64,000 nucleotides of DNA, taken from Sporodiniella umbellata. Taxonomy: Eukaryota > Mucoromycota > Mucoromycetes > Mucorales > Rhizopodaceae. Each line of letters starts with the position of its first letter. The stretch's first letter is position 1. Positions 22,312 through 33,079 of the stretch are shown one piece after another. Made by a program: the position numbers and the translations under genes. The notes beneath the pieces were generated by a model. It saw nothing but the letters and a program-made list of their open reading frames with translations. It did no database searches and had not been told where the DNA came from. The stretch lies in NCBI GenBank assembly GCA_025677835.1, contig JAIXMR010000064.1, positions 1 to 64,000 of the forward strand, read 5' to 3'.

Positions 22312-23588
22312 TCAGTGAGTATTCAGAGTGCGTCTGTTGAAAGCTACACTCCTGATTATTTTAAAAATTTTATTCAAACACTCTTGGAAAAATGATAATG
22401 AATACTTATTTCGCCCTTCATAACCTTTTTTCATTACTTTTTTAGCTTATTCACATGTGCGATATGTGAAACTATCATCTGTGTTCTTCTAACATCAACC
22501 TTTGCTTTTGAGCAAAATTTCTCAATTGGATGCAAGAAAGAAGAATGTGATGGCAAATATATGCACTTGCATCCTTGTTCTTCGATCAATACTTTTGATT
22601 ACTTTTGACTTATGAATAGGTGCATTATCCATAACAATATACTGTCCCTTTGTATTGTTGTTATCTAGTGTATCCATTATGTTGTTTAGATAGGCCAAAA
22701 AGTGTTCAGTTCTTGTCCCGACTTTGCCATTGGTTTTTACTTCCTTACCACCCGTCCTTCTTTTTTTTTTTTTTTTTTTAGAAGAAGCTGGTCGCGGTTT
22801 TTTGACTTCAATATTTATGATATCTGCTTGAGAAATTGCATCTAAAATTGCAAATGTTACATTTGGTACAGTGCCCTTTGCAGGTATGCCTTTTAATGAA
22901 CGGCCGTGGTTTCTTTTCGTATGCAAATTGAAACTTGCTTCATCGATAAAAACACAATTCTTAGAAAAAGCCATGTATGTATTACTCTTCTATTGTTCAA
23001 CAATCGCTTTTCGCAATACTATTACTCTGTCAGAATTTTGCAGCTGTTGGTAATTTTTTTCAAGTTTTTCTAGCGTGGTTTTATGCTCATGTATCAAATG
23101 TTTGTGGACGGCAGAAATAGAGATTTTCAAACCCTCAAACTTCTCGCAAAGCTTTAACTTTAACTCATCTAATATAGCAGTTGTATTCTTTTTCGATATA
23201 GTCAGCTAGAAATTCGGAATGCTTTTCAGTCAAACTATTACGAGTTCCTCTACGAGGTTTAGAACCAGATACAAGAAGTCGTCTCTCAGGATCATTGTTG
23301 TAAGTTTTAACATAACTCTGGGCAGTGCATAAATCAATCTCAGTGGCTAAATCTGCAGCTTTTGTCATGACTTACTCTTTGATTATTAAGTCAAAGAGCT
23401 TCTCATCTTGTTTTAACATACAAAGCCGTATGTCTTTTTCTCAATGGCACTGACTTTGCAAAGAGAAAAACAACTCCAAAAAAATCTTTATTCTCTTCCT
23501 CTATTAAATCCACTTTTTTATATTCACATACATATGATACAGAATCATTCTTAATTCGTCTTGTTTTCTCCATCTTTTCGTCGCTCAA
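22312..23588 (-). pseudogene. Tc1/mariner-type transposase pseudogene, copy D
   Basis: Reverse-strand copy of the same dead transposase with the shared lesions. It carries an Asn-to-Gly change (NHGRSLKG) and a shorter lysine run than B or C. The N-terminal part lies at 23,588-23,165, the central DDE part at 22,974-22,522 and the Glu motif just downstream in another frame. Confidence 0.84.
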
Positions 23589-23735
23589 ACTGAAAAGCTC
23601 AATTGCCGCTTCTTTCTACTTGTTGTCTTTCACATAATCATCAAATGAAGTGCCGATATAGTTACCTGAAACCAACTAAACAAAAGAATAAAGGAGTTGA
23701 AACATTTACGATATTTTAGGTTATTATATATATAG

Positions 23736-24259
23736 TTAAAAAAAGCCAAGCATTTGTCTCTTACCGTGTATGTTTTTAAAACCTTTCAGTGAAAACACCA
23801 TATACACAAAAATGAAACCAATTCAGATAGGTTTACAGGCCTTAAAGCGAGACAAAACTGTTTATGTGTAGTCTCTAATTATAAAGACGAGCTTTTTTTA
23901 CTTGGTATACAAACATATACATTATCTTGAATGACATATTTAAGCAGTAATGAGGTTTAAAGGAGCCAACAAAAAATTACTATGAGAGTCTTTAGCCAAG
24001 CAAGCTAAAGCAAACAAAACAAAAAAATCACCTTTATTTTTATTATTGCTAGCTAAGGGAGTGTTTGTGATGCTATGACATGGATTTTATATTTGCAATA
24101 GCTTAAAAGTTTTTAAATGTACGCTCGCGAACAATTGCGTCAGTTTACATTTTTGTACAGATTCCTTTTTTGTGTTTATTTTCTTTTGTTTTTTGTATTT
24201 TTTTTTTATATATTATTTTCCTTTTTTTTTTTTTTTAACAGTAGCAGCAAAGTGAAAGT
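23736..24259. other. Boundary between repeats and single-copy DNA; NAD kinase upstream region
   Basis: About 520 nt of AT-rich DNA without a credible ORF. It ends in long T-runs (24,186-24,237) right before the NAD kinase start, probably the 5' leader and promoter. No specific element is recognised. Confidence 0.5.
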
Positions 24260-26214
24260 ATGGACCCTGTATCAAACATACCTTGCTCGGCATTGACAGA
24301 CGCCTTATCCGCTTTAGCGCAAAGTACTTCACCCAAAAAAAGACGCTCTTCAGTAAAGACGATTCCTAGAGAACAACATACCTCTTATCTGACAGATACG
24401 GCAGATGCTGTAAGGGAAGTGGCAAAAAAACTAGGTAAAGTTGCAAACTATAAAAAAGTCAATTTCTAAAACTACCTTTTTTTTTTCTTATAAAGGAAGA
24501 ACACGAGTCAAATGGGCAAATCCAAAAACAATGATGATTATTACCAAACCTGGCGATCACACACTGATTCCAATTACTCGCGATCTTGCTGTGTACCTGA
24601 TTGAGACACCTAGAAAAGAAACTGGTCATGGCATTACCATGTAAGTCTATAGCTGTTACGAAGGTCTTGCTTTTATTGATTGTGTATAGTTATGTGGACG
24701 AGAAGCTTAAAGGATCAAAACGATTTGGATACACGCAGCTCTTAGACGACCACCCTTTGACAAAAGACAAACTAAAGTTTTGGACACCGGAACTTTGCGC
24801 TTTCCAACCTAAATTATTTGACTTTATTATTACAGTAAGTATAGTTTCTTTAGCTTGCGCAGGATTCTGAATCATTAGTTTATTATAGCTCGGAGGAGAT
24901 GGGACAGTAAGCCTTAGTTGCACGTATACATTAAAGGATAGGACTGAGACTCGTACATCAATAGGTTTTATTTTCTTCTTGGTTATTTCAAAACTACACA
25001 CCGCCTGTGATTCCATTTCATCTGGGATCTTTGGGGTTTCTAACACCTTTTGATTATGAAAGACACCAAGAGCACCTTCACAAGGCGATTGAGACGGGTG
25101 TCCGGATAAATTTGCGTGGCCGATTGACATGCACGGTCTACCGACGCGTGCCTCATCCAGACTGTAAATCACCCGAGGAGGCCAAGGTGGTTCACTTGAG
25201 AAACGTGATGCGAAATCCGGTCACGGGCAAACTGACCGTTGGAGGCTGGTGCGAAAAACAAGAAGGCGCCAAAAAAAAGTTTGGTGAGGTGGACGGTGAA
25301 GATATAGAGGAGGAGCATTTACCCCTCTCAGAAACGCCCGAGGGAGAAAAGAGACAGGTGCCTTGTTTTACAACAGTCCCGGTTGAAAAATACCATGTTA
25401 TTAATGACCTTGTCATTGACCGTGGACCAAGCCCGTATGTGAGTCTACTGGAGCTGTTTGGGGATGATAAACATCTAACGACAGTACAGGCCGACGGGCT
25501 AGCCATCTCAACGCCTACAGGAAGTACAGCGTATTCTGTAAGTTTTTTCTTCCCCCCTTTTTTTGTTTTTAACCGTCGCTAAGGGCTAAAAAAAAAAAAA
25601 AAAAAAAAAAACTCTGTCAGCTCTCTGCTGGTGGCTCCCTTACCCACCCTGATATCCATGCTTTGCTTATCACGCCTATTTGTCCCCACACGCTTTCTTT
25701 TCGGCCCACACTAGTGCCTGATTCGATGGAGCTACGTATATGCGTTCCGTTCAACTCTCGAAACACGGCGTGGGCCAGCTTTGACGGACGAGGACGTGTG
25801 GAGATCAAACAAGGGGATCATATCAAAGTCACCGCCTCTCGCTATCCATTCCCTACGGTCTGTAAAGAGGACCAAGCGACTGACTGGTTCAATTCGCTAC
25901 AAAACTGTCTGCACTGGAACAAGCGGGAAAGACAAAAATCGTTTGCGGTTGTCGAATCTCACGGCGAGCGAAAGAAAAGGACGGACAGTCGAAAGTCCTC
26001 TTCCTCCTCCTCTTTATCTGATGTGGGTGCCGACGAAGTCTTTGGCATGTTTTACGATGACGAACTCCACAGAGCTGGAAGCGATTCTAGTGAAAACGAT
26101 GCTAGTGATCAGGAAGAAGAAGCTTTCCAGGGCTGGACAGATGAAGAGATCGTTCGTTCGAGATATTTGGCCAATATCTCTAAAGAGCTAGAAAAAGTCA
26201 CGCTTCCCAAATAA
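24260..26214 (+). CDS. NAD kinase (Utr1/Pos5 family)
   Basis: ATP-dependent NAD kinase that makes NADP from NAD, supplying NADPH-dependent biosynthesis and redox defence. Six exons: 24260-24434, 24496-24640, 24690-24834, 24889-24906, 24965-25537 and 25621-26214 (549 residues). Family marks are GGDGT (residues about 157-161), SLGFLTPF, NDLVIDRGPSPY (about 306), and DGLAISTPTGSTAYS running into AGGSLTHPD across the last intron. The N-terminus has no obvious mitochondrial presequence, so a cytosolic Utr1-like role fits. A Ser/Asp/Glu-rich tail of about 85 residues follows the core. The fourth exon is only 18 nt and encodes exactly LGGDGT. A run of about 23 A sits in the last intron. Confidence 0.95.
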
Positions 26215-26295
26215 AGCCTTCAATCTCAGAAATCTATTCAAACCTCCGTTCATTTTTTCATTAAAGTGAGAAAATTACAAGTGGGAAAATACATT

Positions 26296-26326
<31 letters not shown>

Positions 26327-26590
26327 GGGAGGGCTTCCATGACAGCTCTTATCCCATTTGATATGAAGTCGATCTACTAAGAAATCAAATTCTCAAAAGA
26401 AAAGAAGCCATACTAAGGGAATAGGCTCATAAGCTGTGCCGGCGTTTTATATGAAAAATCTATTTGACATAGAGTGTAAAGCCCGTTCTTGATGTAACAA
26501 CAAATCTTATTTTTTGTACTCCAAGCTCAAATTTTTTTTTTTTTCTCTTTTCTTTTTCTTTTTCAATATCATTTATAATAAACAAAAAAT
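26215..26590. other. Intergenic region between NAD kinase and Rab gene
   Basis: Contains a T-run of about 27 at 26,299-26,326 and a second T-run at 26,531-26,544 shortly before the next ATG. No gene is seen. Confidence 0.5.
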
Positions 26591-27632
<1,042 letters not shown>

Positions 27633-27765
27633 TTAAAAAATCACTGTATTTGTGTGTTTATATGTGTGCGTTTCTTAAAAAAAAAAAAAAAAAAATTTAA
27701 TTCCATACCCCTAATAAATATTCTCTCTTTTTCCTCCGCGGGGCCACTTTTTTCAAGCCTTTATC

Positions 27766-27808
<43 letters not shown>

Positions 27809-27835
27809 ATACATATACACACATATATACAGATC

Positions 27836-28668
27836 ATGCTTGAAACTATAGCAAGATTTTGGTTAAAACAATCCAACTACAACACAGCCTTGGCGGTCTA
27901 TGCCTCATTTCCATTTTTGATGGTGCCCGCATTAATGATAGTCAATGCACCTTATGGTATTTGCGCGCAACTCAAGGTTTCCTTTTTCTAACGTTCATGT
28001 ATTGGGCACCCCTAGGCCGGTTTTCTGGCAAGTTTGTTTTTGACTGGAGCTTGAGAGGCAAATGGAGCTGGTGCTTGATGGAAATCGTGTCCCCTATTAC
28101 TTTCATCAGCTCACTTTATTTTGCCCGGCCTAGCTGGACCCCATATCAAGTGGTATTGACTTCAGCTTGGGTGATACACTACATCAATCGTAGTTTGGTC
28201 TATCCCTACCGGGCCCATTCGCTTTCACCTATTCACGTACTTGCATTCTCTTGCTCTGTCTTATTCAATACCATCAACGGATATACTAACGGACTCTGGA
28301 TCGGAAGACACACTCAGCCTGTTGATAGTCTCTTTTGTGCAGGTCTTGCTCTCTGGACTGCCGGCTTTCTATCCAACATGTACCACGACCTCCTTTTGTT
28401 TCGCCTACGTAAAAACAAAACACAGCGCTACTTTATTCCCCAAGGCGCCCTTTTCAACTATGTCAGTTGTCCCAATTACTTTAGCGAGCTGGTCGAATGG
28501 GTTGGTTTTGCTATGGCCACAGGCCACAGTACACCTGCTCTTCTGTTTGTACTCTCCACGGCCGCTAATCTTATGCCCCGTGCTTGGAAAACCCATGCCT
28601 GGTACCGTCAACAGTTTCAAGACAACTACCCAAAACAAAGGAAGGCTGTCATTCCTTATCTTCTTTAG
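27836..28668 (+). CDS. Steroid 5-alpha-reductase family protein (SRD5A1/DET2-like)
   Basis: Integral membrane NADPH-dependent reductase of the 3-oxo-5-alpha-steroid 4-dehydrogenase family. Two exons, 27836-27956 and 28016-28668, give 257 residues, close to the usual 255-260. The intron falls in NAPYG|RFSGK, the conserved PFGR-like motif at the end of the first membrane segment. The C-terminal domain shows GALFNYVSCPNYFSELVEW, an NADPH-linked and active-site region typical of SRD5A1/DET2, then a WYRQQF near the end and PKQRKAVIPYLL. About six hydrophobic segments are seen. The physiological substrate in this fungus is unknown; a sterol-like enone or enoyl lipid is possible. The start ATG at 27,836 precedes MLETIARFW. 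Confidence 0.88.
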
Positions 28669-28826
28669 AATAATAAACGGTTCTTATTGGCTCGGTCAAG
28701 AAGTGCCTCTTTTTTTATTTTTATGCGGAGAGGACGCTTTTGTACAATTTCCTCTTATTTTTTTTTTTTTTTATTCTATTTTCTCTCTTTTTTTTTTTTT
28801 TTTTACTTTATTTATTCTTTACTCCA

Positions 28827-29568
28827 ATGACAAACCAACGTACAATTTCCAGCACACTCACTGTATTTATGAAGCAATTCAAAGGTAGACAAGACTTCAT
28901 CTTTCATTGCTCGTTGTTTTGTTAATGCCAGTTTTTTTTTTTTTTTTTTTTTTTTTTGGTAGAAAACCCAATGAATTGGGCATTATTAGCAGTAATGCTT
29001 TTTTTTAAAAAAAAAGAGGTAGTTCAGTTTTTAATATTTTATCTACGACTTTAGGTACTTGCTTATCTCGTTCGATCATACACTACCAGCAACAAGCCTG
29101 TGTGTCAAGAAGCCAAACATCCTGAAGTGTTAGTGTTCAGAAACTACACGCCTGTCGACTTACTACCTTACGATGGACACAAAGGACGTATACTGATGGC
29201 AGTGAATGGATCCATCTATGACGTATCAAGAGGAGGCAACTTCTACGGACCAGGTAAGTGATAGGATCGATGACACGGACAGTTGAAACTTCCTTTTAAA
29301 AAAAAAAGGGGGGACCTATGCAAATTTTGCAGGACGTGATGCCTCCCGTGGACTGGCCAAGAATTCATTTGACGAAGAAATGCTCACTGATCCTAAAGAG
29401 CCTATTGATAAACTAGAGGATTTGACGGAAGGCGAATGGGATTCGTTGAGGGAATGGGAGGTAAAGATCTCCGTTTTTAATGCCTTTTTGACACTAAATG
29501 ACATATTATAGCAACACTTTGCCTCAAAGTATCTATTTGTTGGCAAGTTGGTAGAGAACTCTCTATGA
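28827..29568 (+). CDS. MAPR / Dap1-like cytochrome b5-fold heme protein
   Basis: Membrane-associated progesterone-receptor family protein, homologous to yeast Dap1 and animal PGRMC1. The family binds heme and supports sterol-synthesis P450 enzymes. Exons 28827-28884, 28963-28991, 29055-29253, 29309-29460 and 29512-29568 (164 residues). A short N-terminal membrane anchor (WALLAVLAYLV) is built from two small exons. The b5-like domain carries YDVSRGGNFYGPGGTYANFAG across an intron, GRDASRGLAKNSF, then DLTEGEWDSLREWEQHF and KYLFVGKL. The first exon is uncertain; a start at 28,971 would drop about 22 residues. Introns contain long T-runs. It lies immediately downstream of the 5-alpha-reductase-like gene. 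Confidence 0.88.
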
Positions 29569-29810
29569 GAAACAAAACGAAAATAAACAATAACAAAAAT
29601 GAAATAAAAACTAAGGCTAGCAAACGTACACAAAATAAGTATTGCCCGTCAAGTCATATTGTTTTGTCTTTTTCTCTTGTCCGCATCACTTTTTCTCTAT
29701 CTTTTCTCACCATCTTGCACACATAAACACTCCTCTCCTTTTTTTTCTTTTCTTTTTCATATTTTTTTATTTTTTGTTTTTATTTTTTATTATTTTTGTT
29801 TTGTTTATTG

Positions 29811-31283
29811 ATGAACACACAATCCAGATTTACTTTATTGCCAGACGAGTTGCAAATCAAAATTCTTTCTCAACTATCTACGCAAGACCTCCTAAAAGCG
29901 TCAACAGTACATATAACAAAAAAAAACAAGACTTGAAAAATAACGATAATCTAGGTATGCAAAAAATGGGTACAGCTAGTATTTGATGGTTCGCTCTGGT
30001 CAGATCTTAACGTAGCACCTTTCTACAAAACGATTCCTAAAGACTATCTGTTGAAGCTGATCAGAGTAGCTGCAGGCTTTCTGAAATCTGCCAACTTTAG
30101 GTAACTATTCCTATCTCTCCATGAAAAACCGACTCACTGACAAACTAGAGGATCCATACAATTCAACGGACAAGCTTTGAGGACTTTATCAGATCATTGC
30201 CCTAACGTTCAGGTCATGATTATCAAAGACTGCCGAAACCTATCTGCAGCCAGTATCACCTGCTTTCTTCAAAAAGCCAAAAACCTTCGAATCCTTGATG
30301 TTTCTGGATTAGATACAATCAAGAACTCTACTTTGACCACCGTCTTGCTATCCAAACTAGAGAAACTCAACCTGAGCTGGTGCCGAAACATCAGTGGTCA
30401 GGGCCTCATTCCTCTCATCTCCTCTTGTGTTCACTTGCGCTATTTGAAGCTCAACGGGTGTCCGCAGCTGGATGATACCACGATGGAAACCTTGGGTCAT
30501 CACTTGCCAAGTTTGGCCTATCTCAGTCTTTCGGCCTGTGCCAGCTTGACGGACACCGCCATGCTCTCTTTTCTATCCGCCTCCAAAACACAAAGTCTCT
30601 GCCACCTCAACCTCTCGAGCTGTGCTCGTTTAACAGACACCACTTTGCGCTACCTCGCCCAATATGCACCCCACTTGACCCATCTCGAGCTGGCCGGCTG
30701 TGTCCCCATGACCGATCAGGGCTTCTGCTATTTTTCATCCAGGATAAAAACCTTACAGCTATTGGATCTCGAGGACCTACAGCAAATCACAGGTATTACC
30801 GTCCGCTCGATTGCCAACCACCAGACCCGTCTCGAGCGATTGTGTCTCTCGAACTGTACTCAAGTGGCCGACGATGCTATCCGACACCTTATTCTTCATG
30901 GTGTCTGTCATAAGCTATACCATCTCGAGCTTGATAACTGCATGGTCACGGATGATGCGCTGGATATCATCGCTACGTATCTTCAACAGCAAAAGGAGCC
31001 TGACGTCAGCGCTGATTCTGCCATCAGTTTATATCCGCCTCGACCTCGCCATATCAATCTGGAAGTACTCGATTGTTCAAATATCACTGAACTTGGCGTG
31101 CGTGAGGCCTTGCGGAAAGCGAGTCCTCTCCTCACCATCAAAAGCTTTTACTCTTTTCAAGAGCATACCCTGGCCGATGCTGAACTCTGGAGAAGACAAA
31201 CACAACAAAGAACCACTCGATCGCATCCTCCTCAAAGTGACCCTTCGTCTCAAACAAGATCACAGAATTGTATCATCTTATAA
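29811..31283 (+). CDS. F-box / leucine-rich-repeat protein with CaaX-like C-terminus
   Basis: Probable substrate receptor of an SCF ubiquitin ligase. Exons 29811-29906, 29955-30100 and 30149-31283 (458 residues). The F-box is at residues about 6-45 (LPDELQIKILSQLSTQDLLK, then VCKKWVQLV). About ten or more cysteine-containing LRRs follow, with units like LEKLNLSWCRNISGQGL and LTHLELAGCVPMTDQGF. The last four residues are CIIL, a geranylgeranyl-type CaaX box, as found on animal FBXL2 and FBXL20; membrane anchoring is inferred. Homology to Grr1/FBXL-type proteins is clear; the substrate is unknown. Confidence 0.88.
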
Positions 31284-32267
31284 ATACATACAATACTCAT
31301 TATACCCTTTTCTCCTTCTTTTTTTTTTTTTTCTTTTTCTTGATGAACAAAGAATTATCTCACCTCCCTTATTAATAAACTATACACATCATGTTCAGTT
31401 GTCTCGGCTTTAACAGGAAATAAAACGCATTCTTTCAACTCTAGTCCTTTTTTTTTTTTCTGTTTAGATGCATTTTTTTAGCATTTTTTTGGTGATGTAA
31501 GCCTTTAAAAGATTTGTTTATAGTTTGAACTTGTAAGAGTTTTATTGAAATTTAAGATTATATACCTTTGTTTTTTTTTTTTTTTTTTTTTTTGGAAAGA
31601 TTACATGTTAAGAGAAAAGTGTAGCTTTTAAAAATTGTAGATGCTGGATAAACACAGAGGAAAAAGTTTTACCAATTTAGTTTGAGCTTTACATACAAAT
31701 TAGCTCAGTTTTGAATGGTGCCTTTATAGAATGAGCTCTATAACGATTTACCAGACTGCTATAAAAAATTTTTTTTTCTTTAAACAGAAAGGCTTTGTAA
31801 ACACTTGTTGTACTTACTTTATCTATCTACATGATAGCAAGATGAATCAGTACGCTTTTCTTGTTAGAAGCAGGTCTACCAACTACTTTTTCTTTTAGGA
31901 AAATAACACACTAAATATAAAGACAAAAACCGACACTGCTAATGAATAGCCGTTCTTACTTGCGTTAGCCTCAAAACCTCTTTTTGTGACAAAATCATGC
32001 CCCCACTAAACTAAAAACATTGTTATTTTTAGATGCATCAATTTTCTGTTAAATCATGGATTGTGTCTACAAAAGAAAAAAAAACGCTGGCAGCAAAGAT
32101 ATCTATATAACTATTAAAAACTAAGCTATGTATGTTTCATTCACAAATTTGCAACAACATCTTTATGAATACTGAATTTATAGTATAAGATGCGTAGTTT
32201 ATTGTAGTATTTTTTTTTTTTTTTTCAAAAGAATAATTGGCATCTAAGAAATGCTGTACAGTGCTAT
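31284..32267. other. Intergenic region between convergent genes
   Basis: Nearly 1 kb of AT-rich DNA with T-runs near 31,320, 31,448, 31,571-31,593 and 32,211-32,225. No ORF or RNA gene could be supported. Confidence 0.5.
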
Positions 32268-32917
32268 TTATAAAGTATCTTTGCAATACTTATCGTACGT
32301 TTCTTTGTCAAATAAATAATCAAGCTCTTTAGGTTTGGCCAACTTGATTTTAGCTATCCATCCTAACACAATAAAAACGTTTATTTTTTTAACGCCAAAG
32401 AAAAACCAAAACTGCACTACCTTTATTCTCTGGATCATTTCTAATAAAAAACGGATCGTCCTGTAGCTCAAGATTAACTCCAGTAATACCTCCAGATACG
32501 GGTGAGCGAATTTCTTCTATAGCCTCTCTAAATTCGATAGCTCCAACTTCGTCTTAAAAAAAAAACAAAAACAAAAATGGGGAGGGGTTAATGTTTGAAT
32601 CTTTATTGTACACTCCTATTTACCTCCAAGGGAAATATTGTATCCAAAGCTAAAGATTTGAACAAGAAGCGGCTTTCCTGAAAATCTCGAGGCATTTTGA
32701 GTAACACCAAACGCACCAATGTTTCCTTCTACAGAGATCCATTGATGATTCTTTGTGTACTTTTTGGCTAACAGATTAAATAGAATATAAGCACTAGCTT
32801 CTAAAAAAAACCAAAAAAAAGCCCATACTACAATAACTATTGCTTACGATCTTGACCCGAGAGCAAACAGGTTGGATTGGGAAAAGCTTTGAAGTGAATC
32901 GAGAAAACATTTTGCAT
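32268..32917 (-). CDS. GcvH-like protein lacking the lipoyl lysine
   Basis: Resembles the glycine cleavage system H protein throughout. It has YTKNHQWISVEGN and GVTQNAS near the start, GDEVGAIEF, then RSPVSGGITGVN, and ends with GWIAKIKLAKPKELDYLF. Exons 32917-32848, 32800-32624, 32552-32421 and 32362-32268 give 157 residues, a normal H-protein size. The lipoyl lysine normally sits in an ESVKA-type motif just before the SPVSG. Here the equivalent text is EFREAIEEIRSPVSG, with Glu at the lysine position, so lipoylation seems impossible and a true H-protein role is doubtful. The start is uncertain: the ATG at 32,910 opens a presequence-like MFSRFTSKLF in another frame, while 32,917 fits the splice phase. 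A second, canonical H protein may exist elsewhere in the genome. Confidence 0.78.
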
Positions 32918-33079
32918 TATAAATATAAAAGAACAAGAGAATACTAAGCTGTTTATATATCAGTTAACAATAATATAAAGTTCTGCAAATAGAAATTACT
33001 GCATATGTTTATTAAGTCTAAAAGAAGTCTGTTTTGAAATACTGATCTTTTTTTTTTTTTCTTTTTTTTTTTGGTAGCT

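Larger units (their letters stand above)
20336..23735 (-). repeat. Repeat copy D (inverted, truncated, most diverged)
   Basis: Reverse complement of 15,822-19,232, axis near 19,784. It starts at the shared ATGTTATACCAAG near 20,337 and stops inside a TATATATA run at about 23,735. It shows more differences than A, B and C do among themselves: a deletion of about 9 nt near 22,300, GGCCGT for GGTTGT near 22,902, and several transitions at 23,070-23,680. It is therefore the older or less homogenised copy. Confidence 0.92.

Noticed and set aside
25192..25506. Antisense ORFs inside the NAD kinase exons
   Set aside because: Shadow frames of a clearly coding exon with recognisable family motifs on the forward strand.
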